Source: Bradyrhizobium sp. CB82
GTDB lineage: Bacteria; Pseudomonadota; Alphaproteobacteria; Rhizobiales; Xanthobacteraceae
Assembly (NCBI RefSeq): GCF_029714405.1
Contig: NZ_CP121650.1
Location: 4,531,001 to 4,595,000 of the forward strand
Length of the DNA: 64,000 nt
Direction: 5' to 3'
Within the stretch, counting starts at the first letter, position 1, and each line of letters starts with the position of its first letter. The position numbers were made by a program, and so were the translations under genes. The notes below the pieces were generated by a model. It searched no databases and was not told the origin of the DNA. It saw nothing but the letters and a program-made list of their open reading frames with translations. Positions 15,947-24,357 of this stretch are shown one piece after another.

Positions 15947-16432
15947 TCACTCAATGATCACCAGCGGCTCGCCGAACTCGACCGGCTGGCCGTCCTCGAC
16001 CAGGATCTGCGTCACCGTTCCGGCGCGCGGCGAAGGGATCTGGTTCATGGTCTTCATCGCCTCGATGATGAGGAGCGTCTGACCGACCGATACCTTGGAG
16101 CCGACCTCGATGAAAGGCTTTGCGCCCGGCTCCGGCGCCCAATAGGCGGTGCCGACCATCGGCGAGGTGACGGCGCCGGGATGTTTGGAGAGATCCGCCG
16201 GCGCAGCAGTCGCAGCCGCCGTGGCAACTGCCGCGACAGGGGCCGCGATGACCGACGTCGGCACGGCCGCGGCGACGCTGACGTTGCGCGCAACGCGCAG
16301 GCGAAGCCCTGCGCGTTCGATCTCGATCTCGGTGAGGCTCGTCTCGTCGAGCAGGGTCGCGAGCTCGCGGATGAGCGCGGAATCCTCGCTGGAAAACTTT
16401 GCGGCTGCTTTATCGTCTGGCTGGCGCGCCAT
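15947..16432 (-). CDS. accB: Biotin carboxyl carrier protein of acetyl-CoA carboxylase
   Basis: The 161-residue carrier has an N-terminal helical segment, an Ala/Pro/Val-rich flexible linker (about 50-82) and a C-terminal biotinyl domain with the canonical [12 protein letters not shown] motif. Lys127 is the biotinylation site. The thumb-containing [19 protein letters not shown] segment is typical of AccB rather than of other biotin carriers. It passes carboxybiotin from AccC to the AccA/AccD transferase, which is not in this window. It sits 36 bases behind aroQ. Confidence 0.97.
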   Translation of the reverse strand: MARQPDDKAAAKFSSEDSALIRELATLLDETSLTEIEIERAGLRLRVARNVSVAAAVPTSVIAAPVAAVATAAATAAPADLSKHPGAVTSPMVGTAYWAPEPGAKPFIEVGSKVSVGQTLLIIEAMKTMNQIPSPRAGTVTQILVEDGQPVEFGEPLVIIE

Positions 16433-16468
16433 GATCTTGATTCCGAACCTTCTGTTTGAAAAGGGGCG

Positions 16469-16936
16469 TCAGGCTTTGGGCTTGATGCCAAGCTTGGCGG
16501 CAAGGCCCTGGATCGCGAGGCGGTAGCCCTCGATGCCGAAGCCGCACAACGACGCGAACGCGGCGCGGGCGGTGTAGGAATGGTGACGGAAACTCTCGCG
16601 GGCGTGGATGTTGGTGACGTGCACCTCGACGGTCGGGATCTGCACCGCGAGCAGGGCATCGTGCAGCGCGATCGAGGTGTGCGAATAGCCGCCGGCATTG
16701 ATGATGATGCCGGCCATCTTGCGCCCGTGTGCCTCGTGAATGAAGTCGATCAATTCGCCTTCGCGGTTGGACTGGCGGCAGTCGGCCTTGAGGCCGAACT
16801 TCGCCGCGGTCTCCCGGCAGAGCGCCTCGACGTCGGCGAGCGTTGCGTGCCCGTATTTCTCCGGTTCGCGCGTCCCCAGCATGTTGAGGTTCGGCCCGTT
16901 GAGGACGAGGATCGTGTCGGTCGCAGGTTCAGCCAT
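16469..16936 (-). CDS. aroQ: 3-dehydroquinate dehydratase, type II
   Basis: The 155-residue enzyme converts 3-dehydroquinate to 3-dehydroshikimate in aromatic amino acid synthesis. Type II motifs are present: [18 protein letters not shown] with the catalytic Tyr, [33 protein letters not shown] with the substrate-binding Asn, and [19 protein letters not shown] with catalytic His and Arg. It is first in the aroQ-accB-accC run, a conserved order in alphaproteobacteria. The promoter of the set should lie in 16937-17114. Confidence 0.97.
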   Translation of the reverse strand: MAEPATDTILVLNGPNLNMLGTREPEKYGHATLADVEALCRETAAKFGLKADCRQSNREGELIDFIHEAHGRKMAGIIINAGGYSHTSIALHDALLAVQIPTVEVHVTNIHARESFRHHSYTARAAFASLCGFGIEGYRLAIQGLAAKLGIKPKA

Positions 16937-17114
16937 TCAAATCCCGGCAGGTGCTTTGGCGGAGGTGGCGGGGTTATAGGTAACAAAGAGCGTCAGGGGA
17001 AGCCTTGAAGGACCTTCCGTGGGGCCTGAGATAGCTCATCCGGACTGCAAAAAGCTGTGCGGAAGCTACGGAAATTGCTTGTTAACCAGCCCAAAGCATG
17101 GCTGCCGGCCCATG

Positions 17115-17146
17115 GCAAAAAGGGCGGGCATTGCTGCCCGCCCTTT
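17115..17146 (-). terminator. Strong intrinsic terminator of the DUF1236 gene
   Basis: AAAGGGCGGGCA (17119-17130) pairs perfectly with TGCCCGCCCTTT (17135-17146) across TTGC. On the minus strand the stem runs into TTTTT. It starts 22 bases past the minus-strand DUF1236 stop. Confidence 0.85.
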
Positions 17147-17168
17147 GGGGTAGTCGATCTGCCGGCCC

Positions 17169-18065
17169 TCAGGCGTTGAGAACCGCCACGATCTCGTAGG
17201 TGGCAGGATCGATGATCACGATCTCGTCGCGTACCAGGATGTACCTGTAGCTCCGCCACTCCGGATAGATCGTCACGACCCGGGACGGCAGGGCGTGCAG
17301 CTCGATGCCCTCACGCGGAATCCGCGTGCCGACCGAAACCGAGAAGTTCACGTTGCTGACCGGAGCAACCTTCTCCTCGCGGATGACGGAGGTGATCTGC
17401 GTGCGCTGCTCGGTCGAGAGCTTGGCGCCAGCGCCGGCCTGGCCGGTGGTCTGGGTCGACGTCGAGGAGCCAGCCTGGCCCTGCACGTTTGTGCCGGTCT
17501 GACCCTGGCGGTTCTCGCCGGTGGCCGTGCCGGACTTGGTTTGAGTCTCGGAGCTCATGCCCTTCGACTTGTCCTGCTGACCCTGGGCGCGTTCATCGGT
17601 GCGTTGGCCCTTCGTGGCACCCGACTTCTCCTCAGCTGTCGGATTCTTGTGCATCGTGCCCGAGGACTTCTCGTCCTTCATTGCACCGGACTTCTCCTCC
17701 TTCATCGCACCCGAGGATTTCTCCTCGGCGCCGGACTTGGCCTGTCCGACGGTGCCCTTTTCCTTGCCTTCCTTGCCCGTAGACTCCTTGTGCATGGCAC
17801 CGGATTGCTCGTGCTTCATGGTGCCCGAGGACTTCTCTTCCGTTCCGCCGGCCTGACCGACAGTGCCCTTTTCCTTGCCCATGGATTCCTTGCCCATGGA
17901 TTCCTTGCCAGCGGCACTTCCATGCTCAGCTGCGCCGCCCGATTGCGAATGCTGCATCTGCTGTGTGCCGCCAGACTCCTTGGTCCCAGTTCCCTGCGCA
18001 TTCGCGAGACCAGTGCCCGCGACGAGTGCCAGCGCGGCAACCGAGATCATAAAGCGATTAGTCAT
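17169..18065 (-). CDS. Secreted DUF1236 protein with Lys/Glu/Ser/Gly repeats
   Basis: The 298-residue product has a signal peptide (FMISVAALALVAGTGLANA). A highly hydrophilic repeat region follows at about 25-205, with variants of KEKGTVGQA, EEKSSGTMK, and EKSGAMK. The C-terminal DUF1236 domain covers about 235-298 (VNFSVSVGTRIPREGIELHA, VVTIYPEWRSYRYILVRDEI, IIDPATYEIVAVL). DUF1236 is a rhizobial envelope domain of unknown role. The repeat region is predicted disordered and resembles hydrophilins, which suggests a stress-linked part, but that is inference. GAGGAG precedes the ATG at 18065 at good distance. A strong terminator follows. Confidence 0.85.
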   Translation of the reverse strand: MTNRFMISVAALALVAGTGLANAQGTGTKESGGTQQMQHSQSGGAAEHGSAAGKESMGKESMGKEKGTVGQAGGTEEKSSGTMKHEQSGAMHKESTGKEGKEKGTVGQAKSGAEEKSSGAMKEEKSGAMKDEKSSGTMHKNPTAEEKSGATKGQRTDERAQGQQDKSKGMSSETQTKSGTATGENRQGQTGTNVQGQAGSSTSTQTTGQAGAGAKLSTEQRTQITSVIREEKVAPVSNVNFSVSVGTRIPREGIELHALPSRVVTIYPEWRSYRYILVRDEIVIIDPATYEIVAVLNA

Positions 18066-18204
18066 TGAACCTCTCCTCACGTGTTTCGTGCGTCATTGCC
18101 CGCGCCGACAACGAAAGGAGAAATGAGATGTTCCGAAACTTCAGAGGTTCCGCGGCTTTTGTTTGTTGAATGCGCGATGAATGGTCGCGCCACGATCCTG
18201 ACAA

Positions 18205-18229
18205 CAAAAAAGGCCGGCAAAAGCCGGCC
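18205..18229 (-). terminator. Intrinsic terminator of the DsbA-like gene
   Basis: GGCCGGC (18212-18218) pairs with GCCGGCC (18223-18229) across AAAA. On the minus strand it is followed by six T residues (18206-18211). It lies 31 bases past the DsbA-like stop. Confidence 0.85.
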
Positions 18230-18260
18230 CTTTGCATGTTCGGATAATCGAAAGTGGGAA

Positions 18261-19028
18261 CTAGCAGGTCGCCTTGCCGCAGCGTGCGGCGCCGATCTTT
18301 TCCTTCAGGCCGTCGAGGCCGATGGCGCCGACCACGATCTGCTTGCCGATCACGTAGCTCGGCGTGCCGTTCATGCCCATCGCTTCGGCGAGCTTGAAGT
18401 TCTCCTCGATCGTGGCACGCACTTCCGGATTGGCCATATCCTTCTCGATCTTCGCAACGTCGAGGCCGGCTTCCTTGGCGGCGGCAAGCGCGTGCGCCTT
18501 GTCGGCCTGGCCGCGACCACCGAGCAGCTTCTGGTGGAAGTCGAGATACTTCTTGCCGGTGGGATCCTGCATGCGGACGGCGACCGCAACCTGGGCCGCC
18601 TCGACCGAGCCCTGGCTCAGCACCGGAAACTCCTTCAGCACGACCTTCAGCTTGGGGTCGTTTTTCATGAGGTCGAGCATGTCGGCCATCGCGCGCTTGC
18701 AGTAGCCGCAATTGTAGTCGAAGAACTCGACGAAGGTGACGTCGCCGTCCTTGTTGCCGAGCACGACCTGGCGCGGCGAGTTGAAGATCGCATCCGAATT
18801 CTGCGCGATGCTTGCTTCGTGCTTCTGTGCTTCGGCGGCCGCCTGACGTTTGCTGAGCTCGGCCATCGCATCCTCGAGCACCTCGGGATGGCTGACGAGA
18901 TAGTTCTTGATGATCGCCTCGATGTCGGAGCGCTGGGAGTCGGTGAAGCTGTCGGCCGTGGCCGGCCCGGTTGCGCCGAACACGGCGAACGCAAACAGGG
19001 CGGGTACGATCAGGCGCAGCGAAGGCAT
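18261..19028 (-). CDS. Periplasmic DsbA-family thiol:disulfide oxidoreductase
   Basis: The 255-residue protein has a signal peptide (LRLIVPALFAFAVFGATGPATA), a helical N-terminal extension (IEAIIKNYLVSHPEVLEDAM) found in Com1/ScsC-like members, and a thioredoxin fold with the active site CGYC in FFDYNCGYCKRAM and the cis-Pro loop GTPSYVIG. The C terminus has two additional Cys (RCGKATC). The N-terminal extension often mediates oligomerisation in ScsC-type isomerases, so oxidase or isomerase activity are both possible. The ATG at 19028 is preceded by AGAGGA. Confidence 0.9.
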   Translation of the reverse strand: MPSLRLIVPALFAFAVFGATGPATADSFTDSQRSDIEAIIKNYLVSHPEVLEDAMAELSKRQAAAEAQKHEASIAQNSDAIFNSPRQVVLGNKDGDVTFVEFFDYNCGYCKRAMADMLDLMKNDPKLKVVLKEFPVLSQGSVEAAQVAVAVRMQDPTGKKYLDFHQKLLGGRGQADKAHALAAAKEAGLDVAKIEKDMANPEVRATIEENFKLAEAMGMNGTPSYVIGKQIVVGAIGLDGLKEKIGAARCGKATC

Positions 19029-19126
19029 TGGCAGATCCTCTGGTCGAAAGCAGGTTTCGGAAAACATCCCGGCCGATCTAACGTGGCCATGCCGTGACGT
19101 CGTGGTGTCGGTTTCGTTCTAATCGT

Positions 19127-20530
19127 CTAATTGTTGCGCGGCGGTTTTGACGCCACGATGTCATCGGCCTTGACCCACCCGGGCGTGCCGATGGCGAAAC
19201 GGGTTTTAGCGCGCGTCGCAAGCTCGCGTGCGGTCTTGTTGTCGCCGCGTAGGTAGGCTGCCTGCGCCGACGCCAAGTCGGCCTCCGCATAGTCTCCCTT
19301 GCGGCCATAGGCGATCGCGAGCTGCATGTAGCCGAGCGGCGCCTCCGGCTCCCGCGCCACCGCGGCACGAAGAATCCGGATCGCTTCGTCGGTGTAGGAC
19401 TTATTATCAGTTCCGACCAGAGCCTGCCCAAGTAACATCTCGATGAGCGGGGCATTGCCAGAGAGCTGCACCGCCTTGTGCAGGGCAGGGATCGCTTCCG
19501 CCGGCTTGCCGCTCTCGAGCAGCGCCTGGCCGCGCACCTCGTAGAAATACGGGTTGTTCGGCTGCACCTGGATCAGTGCGTCGATCTGGGCCAGCGCGCT
19601 GCGTAGGTCGCCGTGCAGATAGGTGCTGATGGCCCGGGCATAGCGGGCGGGCAAACTGTCATTGGACAGCGGATAGCGGCGATAGACGGTCTCGGGCCGC
19701 TCCATGAAGGCGGAGACCTTGGCGCGAACCATGTCATGGCGCGCCTGGAGTGCGGGATCGTCCTTCTTGTCCCAATAGGGGCTCAAGCGCGCATACTGGG
19801 CCAACGCCTCGACGCGCTCGGCCGGCATCGGATGCGACTGCAGATAGGGATCGGCGCCGCGCGCGGCGAACAGGCTCTCGCTGGTGAAGCGCTTGAAGGT
19901 CTCGTACATGCCCTTTGGCGACTGCTGGGTCGCGGTCAGGAACTTCACGCCGGCGCGGTCGGCGTTCTCCTCCTGCTGGCGCTGATAGGACAACAGCGAG
20001 CGGCGGATCATCTCCTGCGGCCCGGCGACGGCGGCCGCACCGGCGTTGGCAAGACCACTGTTGGCGTTGCCGCTCCTCGCGCCGGCGACCATGGCGCCAG
20101 CGCCGAGCAGCATGGCGATGATCATCTGGGTCTGGGCGTTGGCGAGCTCCAGGCGCAGCTTGGCGAGGTGGCCGCCGGCCAGATGCCCGGTCTCGTGCGC
20201 GAGTACCCCGATCAGCTGATTCGGCGTTTCCGACTGCATGATCGCGCCGTAATTGACGAAGATGCGGCGGCCATCGGCGACGAACGCGTTGAACGATGCG
20301 TCGTTGAGGATCACCATCTGGATATTCTGCTTCTCCAGACCGGCGGCGCGCAGGATGGGCCTCGTATATTCGCGCAGCAGTTGTTCGGTCTCGGTGTCGC
20401 GCAGCACCGGCGGGCCCTTGGGTCCCTCCTGCGCGCTGGTCGCCGGGAGCGACGACAGCATCATGGCCGCCGCGGTCACGATGGCGGTGACAGCGGAGGC
20501 CTTCTTGCGCAAAGCGAGCTGGAGCAGCAT
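19127..20530 (-). CDS. Periplasmic M48 metalloprotease with TPR repeats (BepA-like)
   Basis: The 467-residue protein has an N-terminal signal sequence (about 10-33), an M48 domain with the zinc motif HETGH and the third ligand in the EENADRAG helix, and C-terminal TPRs (ARYARAISTYLHGDLRSALAQ, PYFYEVRGQALLESGKPAEA, LGYMQLAIAYGRKGDYAEA). The architecture matches BepA/YfgC, which assembles or degrades outer membrane proteins such as LptD. A Gly/Ala-rich hydrophobic stretch follows the zinc helix. The ATG at 20530 is chosen because the signal peptide starts there; upstream frame is not conserved-looking. Confidence 0.9.
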   Translation of the reverse strand: MLLQLALRKKASAVTAIVTAAAMMLSSLPATSAQEGPKGPPVLRDTETEQLLREYTRPILRAAGLEKQNIQMVILNDASFNAFVADGRRIFVNYGAIMQSETPNQLIGVLAHETGHLAGGHLAKLRLELANAQTQMIIAMLLGAGAMVAGARSGNANSGLANAGAAAVAGPQEMIRRSLLSYQRQQEENADRAGVKFLTATQQSPKGMYETFKRFTSESLFAARGADPYLQSHPMPAERVEALAQYARLSPYWDKKDDPALQARHDMVRAKVSAFMERPETVYRRYPLSNDSLPARYARAISTYLHGDLRSALAQIDALIQVQPNNPYFYEVRGQALLESGKPAEAIPALHKAVQLSGNAPLIEMLLGQALVGTDNKSYTDEAIRILRAAVAREPEAPLGYMQLAIAYGRKGDYAEADLASAQAAYLRGDNKTARELATRAKTRFAIGTPGWVKADDIVASKPPRNN

Positions 20531-20694
20531 CGATCGGTCTTGAAATGCAGTTTCGTGATTGGTCTTGGTGATTGGCGTCGGACCGGATACGGGATATGCC
20601 CCTAATGAGCCGCACAATGCGGCCAGTCTGGGGCGCCGGGGCGCCCCGTTCCGGCCCCCTGGGGTTCCGGACCGGAAGCGAATAGCAGATATTG

Positions 20695-21882
20695 ATGCGC
20701 GATGCGATATTGAGGAACCGGCTGGAGCCCTGGCTGACGCCATCCCGCCGCAGTGACGTTCCCCCCTTCATGGTGATGGACGTGATGGCGGCGGCCGCGC
20801 GAATCGAGGCGGCCGGCGGTCACGTCATCCACATGGAGGTCGGACAGCCTGCCGCGCCGGCCCCGAAGACCGCGATCGCGGCCGCCCACCGGGCGCTGGA
20901 CACTGCGCGGATCGATTATACCTCCGCGCTCGGTATCCCGTCGTTGCGTGAACGCATCGCGCGCCATTATCTGGATGCCTATGGCTGCGCGGTGAGCCCC
21001 GAGCGGATCGTCGTCACCACGGGATCTTCCGGCGGCTTCATCCTGGGCTTCCTTGCCCTGTTCGAGCCAGGTGACCGCGTCGCGGTGACGGTGCCCGGTT
21101 ATCCGCCATACCGTCATATCCTGACCGCGCTCGGCTGCGAGCCGGTGCCGATCGAGACCACCAGCGAGACCCGCCATGCCCTGACCGGCGAGGCGCTGCT
21201 GGCTGAGCATCGCAAGGCGCCGCTCAAGGGCGTGCTGGTCGCAAGCCCCGCCAACCCCACCGGGACCATGATGTCCAGGGAGGCGCTGTCCAGCCTGATC
21301 GAGGCCGCGGAGGGGGCCGGCATACGCTTCATCTCGGACGAGATCTATCACGGCCTCGACTACGCATTCCCGGCCGTCACCGCGGCGGCGCTGTCGGACC
21401 ATGCGCTCATCATCAATTCATTCTCGAAATATTTTTGCATGACCGGCTGGCGAGTCGGCTGGATGGTGGTGCCGGACGTCTTGGTGCGGCCGGTCGAGCG
21501 GCTCCAGCAGAACCTCTCGATCTCGGTGCCGTCGCTCTCGCAGATTGCGGCTGAAGCAGCATTCGACGGCGCTGCCGAGATGGAGGAGATCAAGCACGGC
21601 TATCAGGAGAACCGCCGCATCCTGATCGAGGGGCTGCCCAAGGCGGGCCTGAGCAAGTTCCTGCCCGCTGACGGCGCATTCTACCTCTATGCCGACGTCT
21701 CGGATTTCACCTCCGACAGCTTTGAGTTTGCCAAGCAGATGCTGGAGCAGGCCCATGTCGCGGCCACGCCCGGCATCGATTTCGATCCCGTGCACGGCCA
21801 CTCATTCATCCGCTTCTCCTATGCACGATCGGCGGACGAGATGCGGGAAGCGGTTGACCGGATCGCTCACTGGCTTAAATAG
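20695..21882 (+). CDS. PLP-dependent aminotransferase, class I/II
   Basis: The 395-residue fold type I enzyme shows IHMEVGQPAAPAP, DYTSALGIPSLRERIA, the VASPANPTGTMMS loop, FISDEIYHGLDY for the pyridine-binding Asp/Tyr, NSFSKYFCMTGWRVGW with the Schiff-base Lys, and FIRFSYARS with the substrate-binding Arg. The specificity cannot be read from sequence; aspartate/aromatic-like enzymes look this way. The ATG at 20695 directly follows a TTG start option at 20692. It is divergent from the protease and lies 36 bases before bioY, so the two are probably cotranscribed. Confidence 0.9.
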   Translation: MRDAILRNRLEPWLTPSRRSDVPPFMVMDVMAAAARIEAAGGHVIHMEVGQPAAPAPKTAIAAAHRALDTARIDYTSALGIPSLRERIARHYLDAYGCAVSPERIVVTTGSSGGFILGFLALFEPGDRVAVTVPGYPPYRHILTALGCEPVPIETTSETRHALTGEALLAEHRKAPLKGVLVASPANPTGTMMSREALSSLIEAAEGAGIRFISDEIYHGLDYAFPAVTAAALSDHALIINSFSKYFCMTGWRVGWMVVPDVLVRPVERLQQNLSISVPSLSQIAAEAAFDGAAEMEEIKHGYQENRRILIEGLPKAGLSKFLPADGAFYLYADVSDFTSDSFEFAKQMLEQAHVAATPGIDFDPVHGHSFIRFSYARSADEMREAVDRIAHWLK

Positions 21883-21918
21883 CCCGCCAGTTTTCTAAAG
21901 AGCCTTCCGGAGTCCAAC

Positions 21919-22527
21919 TTGTCTGACAGATCGCCAGCTGCCGCCCCGCATTTTCCTCTCGCCGCCATCGTGTGGCCGATCCAAAGCGGCGAAGCCGCGG
22001 GCGCGCTGCGCACGGTCGTGCTGGTCGCGATTGGAACGGCTTTGATGGCGCTGTCAGCCAAGGTCAGCCTGCCGCTGCCCTATGTACCCATGACGTTGCA
22101 GACGCTGGTCGTGCTGATGATCGGCGCCGCTTATGGCTGGCGCCTCGGTAGTGCCACCATGATCGCGTATCTGGCGGAAGGCGCGATGGGCCTGCCGGTG
22201 TTCGCAGGCCCGGTCGGCGGCCTCGCTCCACTTGTCGGCCCTACGGCCGGATATCTGCTCGGCTTCGTCGTGGCGGCCTTCGTCACAGGCTTTCTCGCTG
22301 AGCGTGGCTGGGATCGCAGCATGCTCCGGCTGTTCGCGGCCATGGCCATCGGCCACGTCGCGATTTTGGCGATGGGATTTGCCTGGCTTGCTTTCGGCCT
22401 CGGGCTGGGCGCCGCCAAGGCCTGGCAGGTCGGCATCGTGCCGTTCATCGCGGCGTCGCTGATCAAGAACGCCCTCGGGGCGACGCTGATGCCGGCTCTT
22501 CGCCGGGGCGTCGATCGCCGCCAATAG
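21919..22527 (+). CDS. bioY: Biotin transporter BioY
   Basis: The 202-residue integral membrane protein is the biotin-binding S component of an ECF transporter or a stand-alone biotin permease. Six hydrophobic helices are visible. Family markers are LPLPYVPMTLQTLVVLMIGAAYG, EGAMGLPVFAGP, GPTAGYLLGFVVAAFVTG and a C-terminal helix ending at IAASLIKNALGATL. Translation starts at TTG (21919) with CGGAG 8 bases upstream. No BioR-type palindrome was found in the 36-base gap; any control would have to lie before the aminotransferase. AccB in the same window is a biotin user. Confidence 0.93.
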   Translation: MSDRSPAAAPHFPLAAIVWPIQSGEAAGALRTVVLVAIGTALMALSAKVSLPLPYVPMTLQTLVVLMIGAAYGWRLGSATMIAYLAEGAMGLPVFAGPVGGLAPLVGPTAGYLLGFVVAAFVTGFLAERGWDRSMLRLFAAMAIGHVAILAMGFAWLAFGLGLGAAKAWQVGIVPFIAASLIKNALGATLMPALRRGVDRRQ

Positions 22528-22533
22528 GCGGCC

Positions 22534-22548
22534 AACGGCCGGGCCGTT
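22534..22548 (+). terminator. Small stem-loop after bioY
   Basis: AACGGC (22534-22539) pairs with GCCGTT (22543-22548) seven bases past the bioY stop. No T-run follows, so the strength is doubtful. Confidence 0.3.
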
Positions 22549-22613
22549 CCATTTGACTCGGCCCACCAAGTTGATCTTGGCTAGAACCAAGAGAGTTTAA
22601 GGGGAGGGAGCAG

Positions 22614-23945
22614 ATGGCGACGACAACGTTGGCGGCGGCCGCGCCGAAGGCGGCCGCCAAACCGTGGTATAGAGTTCTCTACGTCCAGGTGCTGATCGCT
22701 ATCGTGCTCGGCGCCATCGTCGGCTGGCTGTGGCCCTCGGTCGCGACCAACGACTGGATCAAGGCGATGGGCGACGGCTTCATCAAGCTGATCAAGATGG
22801 TGATCGCCCCGATCATCTTCTGCACCGTCGTCTCCGGCATCGCGCACATCCAGGATGCCAAGAAGGTCGGCCGCATCGGCGTCAAGGCGCTGGTCTATTT
22901 CGAGATCGTGTCGACCTTCGCGCTGATGATCGGTCTTGCCGTCGGCAACCTGGTTCGTCCCGGCGCGGGCTTTGGCAATGCCGCAGCCAACGCGCAAGCC
23001 GTCGCCACTTACGCCAAGCAGGCGGAAGCGCAGAAGTCCGTCGACTTCATCCTGCACATCATCCCTGACACCGTGGTCGGCGCCTTCGCACAAGGCGAGA
23101 TCCTCCAGGTGCTGCTGTTCTCGGTGCTGTTCGGCTTCGCCATCATGGGCCTCGGCGAGCGCGGCCACGTGATCCGCAGCTTCATCGACGATGCCGCCCA
23201 TGCCGTGTTCGGCGTCATCTCGATCGTGATGCGCGCGGCGCCGATCGGCGCATTCGGCGCGATGGCCTATACCATCGGCAAGTTCGGCACCGGCGCGATC
23301 CTCAACCTGATCGGGCTGATCGCGACCTTCTACGTCACCGCTGCGCTGTTCGTGCTTATCGTCCTCGGCACCATCGCACGGCTCGCAGGCTTCTCGATCT
23401 TCCGCTTCCTCGCCTACATCAAGGATGAGCTGCTGATCGTGCTCGGCACTTCGTCCTCGGAAAGCGCGCTGCCGTCGTTGATGGAGAAGCTGGAACGGCT
23501 CGGTTGCTCCAAGTCGGTCGTCGGTCTCGTGGTGCCCACCGGCTACTCGTTCAACCTCGACGGCACCAACATCTACATGACCCTGGCGACCCTGTTCATC
23601 GCGCAGGCGCTCGGCTTCGATCTCACCTTGGGCCAGCAGCTCACCATCCTGGTCGTCGCCATGCTGACCTCGAAAGGTGCCTCCGGCATCACCGGTGCCG
23701 GCTTCATCACGCTCGCTGCGACGCTGGCGGTGGTCGATCCGCGGCTCGTGCCGGGCATGGCGATCGTGCTCGGTATCGACAAGTTCATGAGCGAATGCCG
23801 CGCGCTGACCAATCTTTGTGGCAACGGCGTCGCCTGCGTGATCGTCGCCTGGTGGGAGGGCGAGCTGGACCGCGACAAGCTCAACGCGCGGCTGAGCCAG
23901 CAGATCGATCCGACCGACATGGAGACGGCGCTCACGACTGACTGA
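22614..23945 (+). CDS. dctA: C4-dicarboxylate/H+ or Na+ symporter DctA
   Basis: The 443-residue transporter takes up succinate, malate and fumarate. DAACS family features are [22 protein letters not shown], the Ser-rich reentrant loop [44 protein letters not shown] and the second loop [17 protein letters not shown]. Length agrees with rhizobial DctA. AGGGGAGGGAG directly precedes the ATG. Three short CCAAG/CTTGG repeats lie at 22566-22591 in the leader. No DctB/DctD pair is adjacent, and no convincing -24/-12 promoter was seen. Confidence 0.95.
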   Translation: MATTTLAAAAPKAAAKPWYRVLYVQVLIAIVLGAIVGWLWPSVATNDWIKAMGDGFIKLIKMVIAPIIFCTVVSGIAHIQDAKKVGRIGVKALVYFEIVSTFALMIGLAVGNLVRPGAGFGNAAANAQAVATYAKQAEAQKSVDFILHIIPDTVVGAFAQGEILQVLLFSVLFGFAIMGLGERGHVIRSFIDDAAHAVFGVISIVMRAAPIGAFGAMAYTIGKFGTGAILNLIGLIATFYVTAALFVLIVLGTIARLAGFSIFRFLAYIKDELLIVLGTSSSESALPSLMEKLERLGCSKSVVGLVVPTGYSFNLDGTNIYMTLATLFIAQALGFDLTLGQQLTILVVAMLTSKGASGITGAGFITLAATLAVVDPRLVPGMAIVLGIDKFMSECRALTNLCGNGVACVIVAWWEGELDRDKLNARLSQQIDPTDMETALTTD

Positions 23946-23986
23946 TCTGCCAGCCGGCACATCGCGCCGTTGCGCCTTGAAATAGT

Positions 23987-24015
23987 AGGGCTGGTCGAGA
24001 TCCTCGATCAGCCCT
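23987..24015 (+). terminator. Long stem-loop after dctA
   Basis: AGGGCTG-G-TCGAG (23987-23999) pairs with CTCGA-T-CAGCCCT (24003-24015), giving a 13-pair stem with one G-U and an ATC loop, 42 bases past the dctA stop. A GGCTGTTTAG tail follows, so the T-run is weak. Confidence 0.55.
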
Positions 24016-24151
24016 GGCTGTTTAGGGGCCCAACCGAGCAGGGCGCGGGTGGATGCCGAGCCTAGGGCGATGCGCTTGACGTGAAGGGCGAGCGGGATGG
24101 GGCGGTGGTGGGGTTCAGCGCGCGCTTCTGCGGCGGCCGCGCGATGCAGGC

Positions 24152-24263
24152 CTTCACAACAAGCTTGGCGCGGCGCTGGCTGAGCTGTCGCGCTTCAAGG
24201 AGGCGGAAGCGGCCTATCGGCGCCATCGAGATCGATCGTCGCTCAGAACGAGCGGGTCCATGA
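24152..24263 (+). pseudogene. TPR-protein fragment with a frameshift
   Basis: From 24152 the frame reads LHNKLGAALAELSRFKEAEA, a textbook TPR helix pair, then AYRR. Continuing the expected TPR (AIEIDRR) needs a shift at base 24221, where one extra C is present. Nothing before about 24150 or after 24263 continues a protein. This is a decayed piece of a TPR gene in the 412-base gap behind dctA; the rest of the gap (24016-24151, 24264-24357) shows no gene. Confidence 0.6.
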
Positions 24264-24357
24264 CGCTCAAGGCTTCCTCCCAAAAAGAAAGCCTTGAATC
24301 ATGTTCCATCCGATTTGAGAATCCCAAGAGTCCACACGACCTAGGGCATTGAACGGA

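Noticed and set aside
21883..21918. BioR-type operator before bioY
   Set aside because: Looked for a TTATnnATAA-like palindrome in the spacer and found none.
22528..22613. RpoN -24/-12 promoter before dctA
   Set aside because: Rhizobial dctA is often RpoN-dependent, but no GG-N10-GC element with the right context was seen here.
22581..23960. 459-codon minus-strand frame opposite dctA
   Set aside because: Asp/Arg/His-rich mirror of DctA, with no family features.
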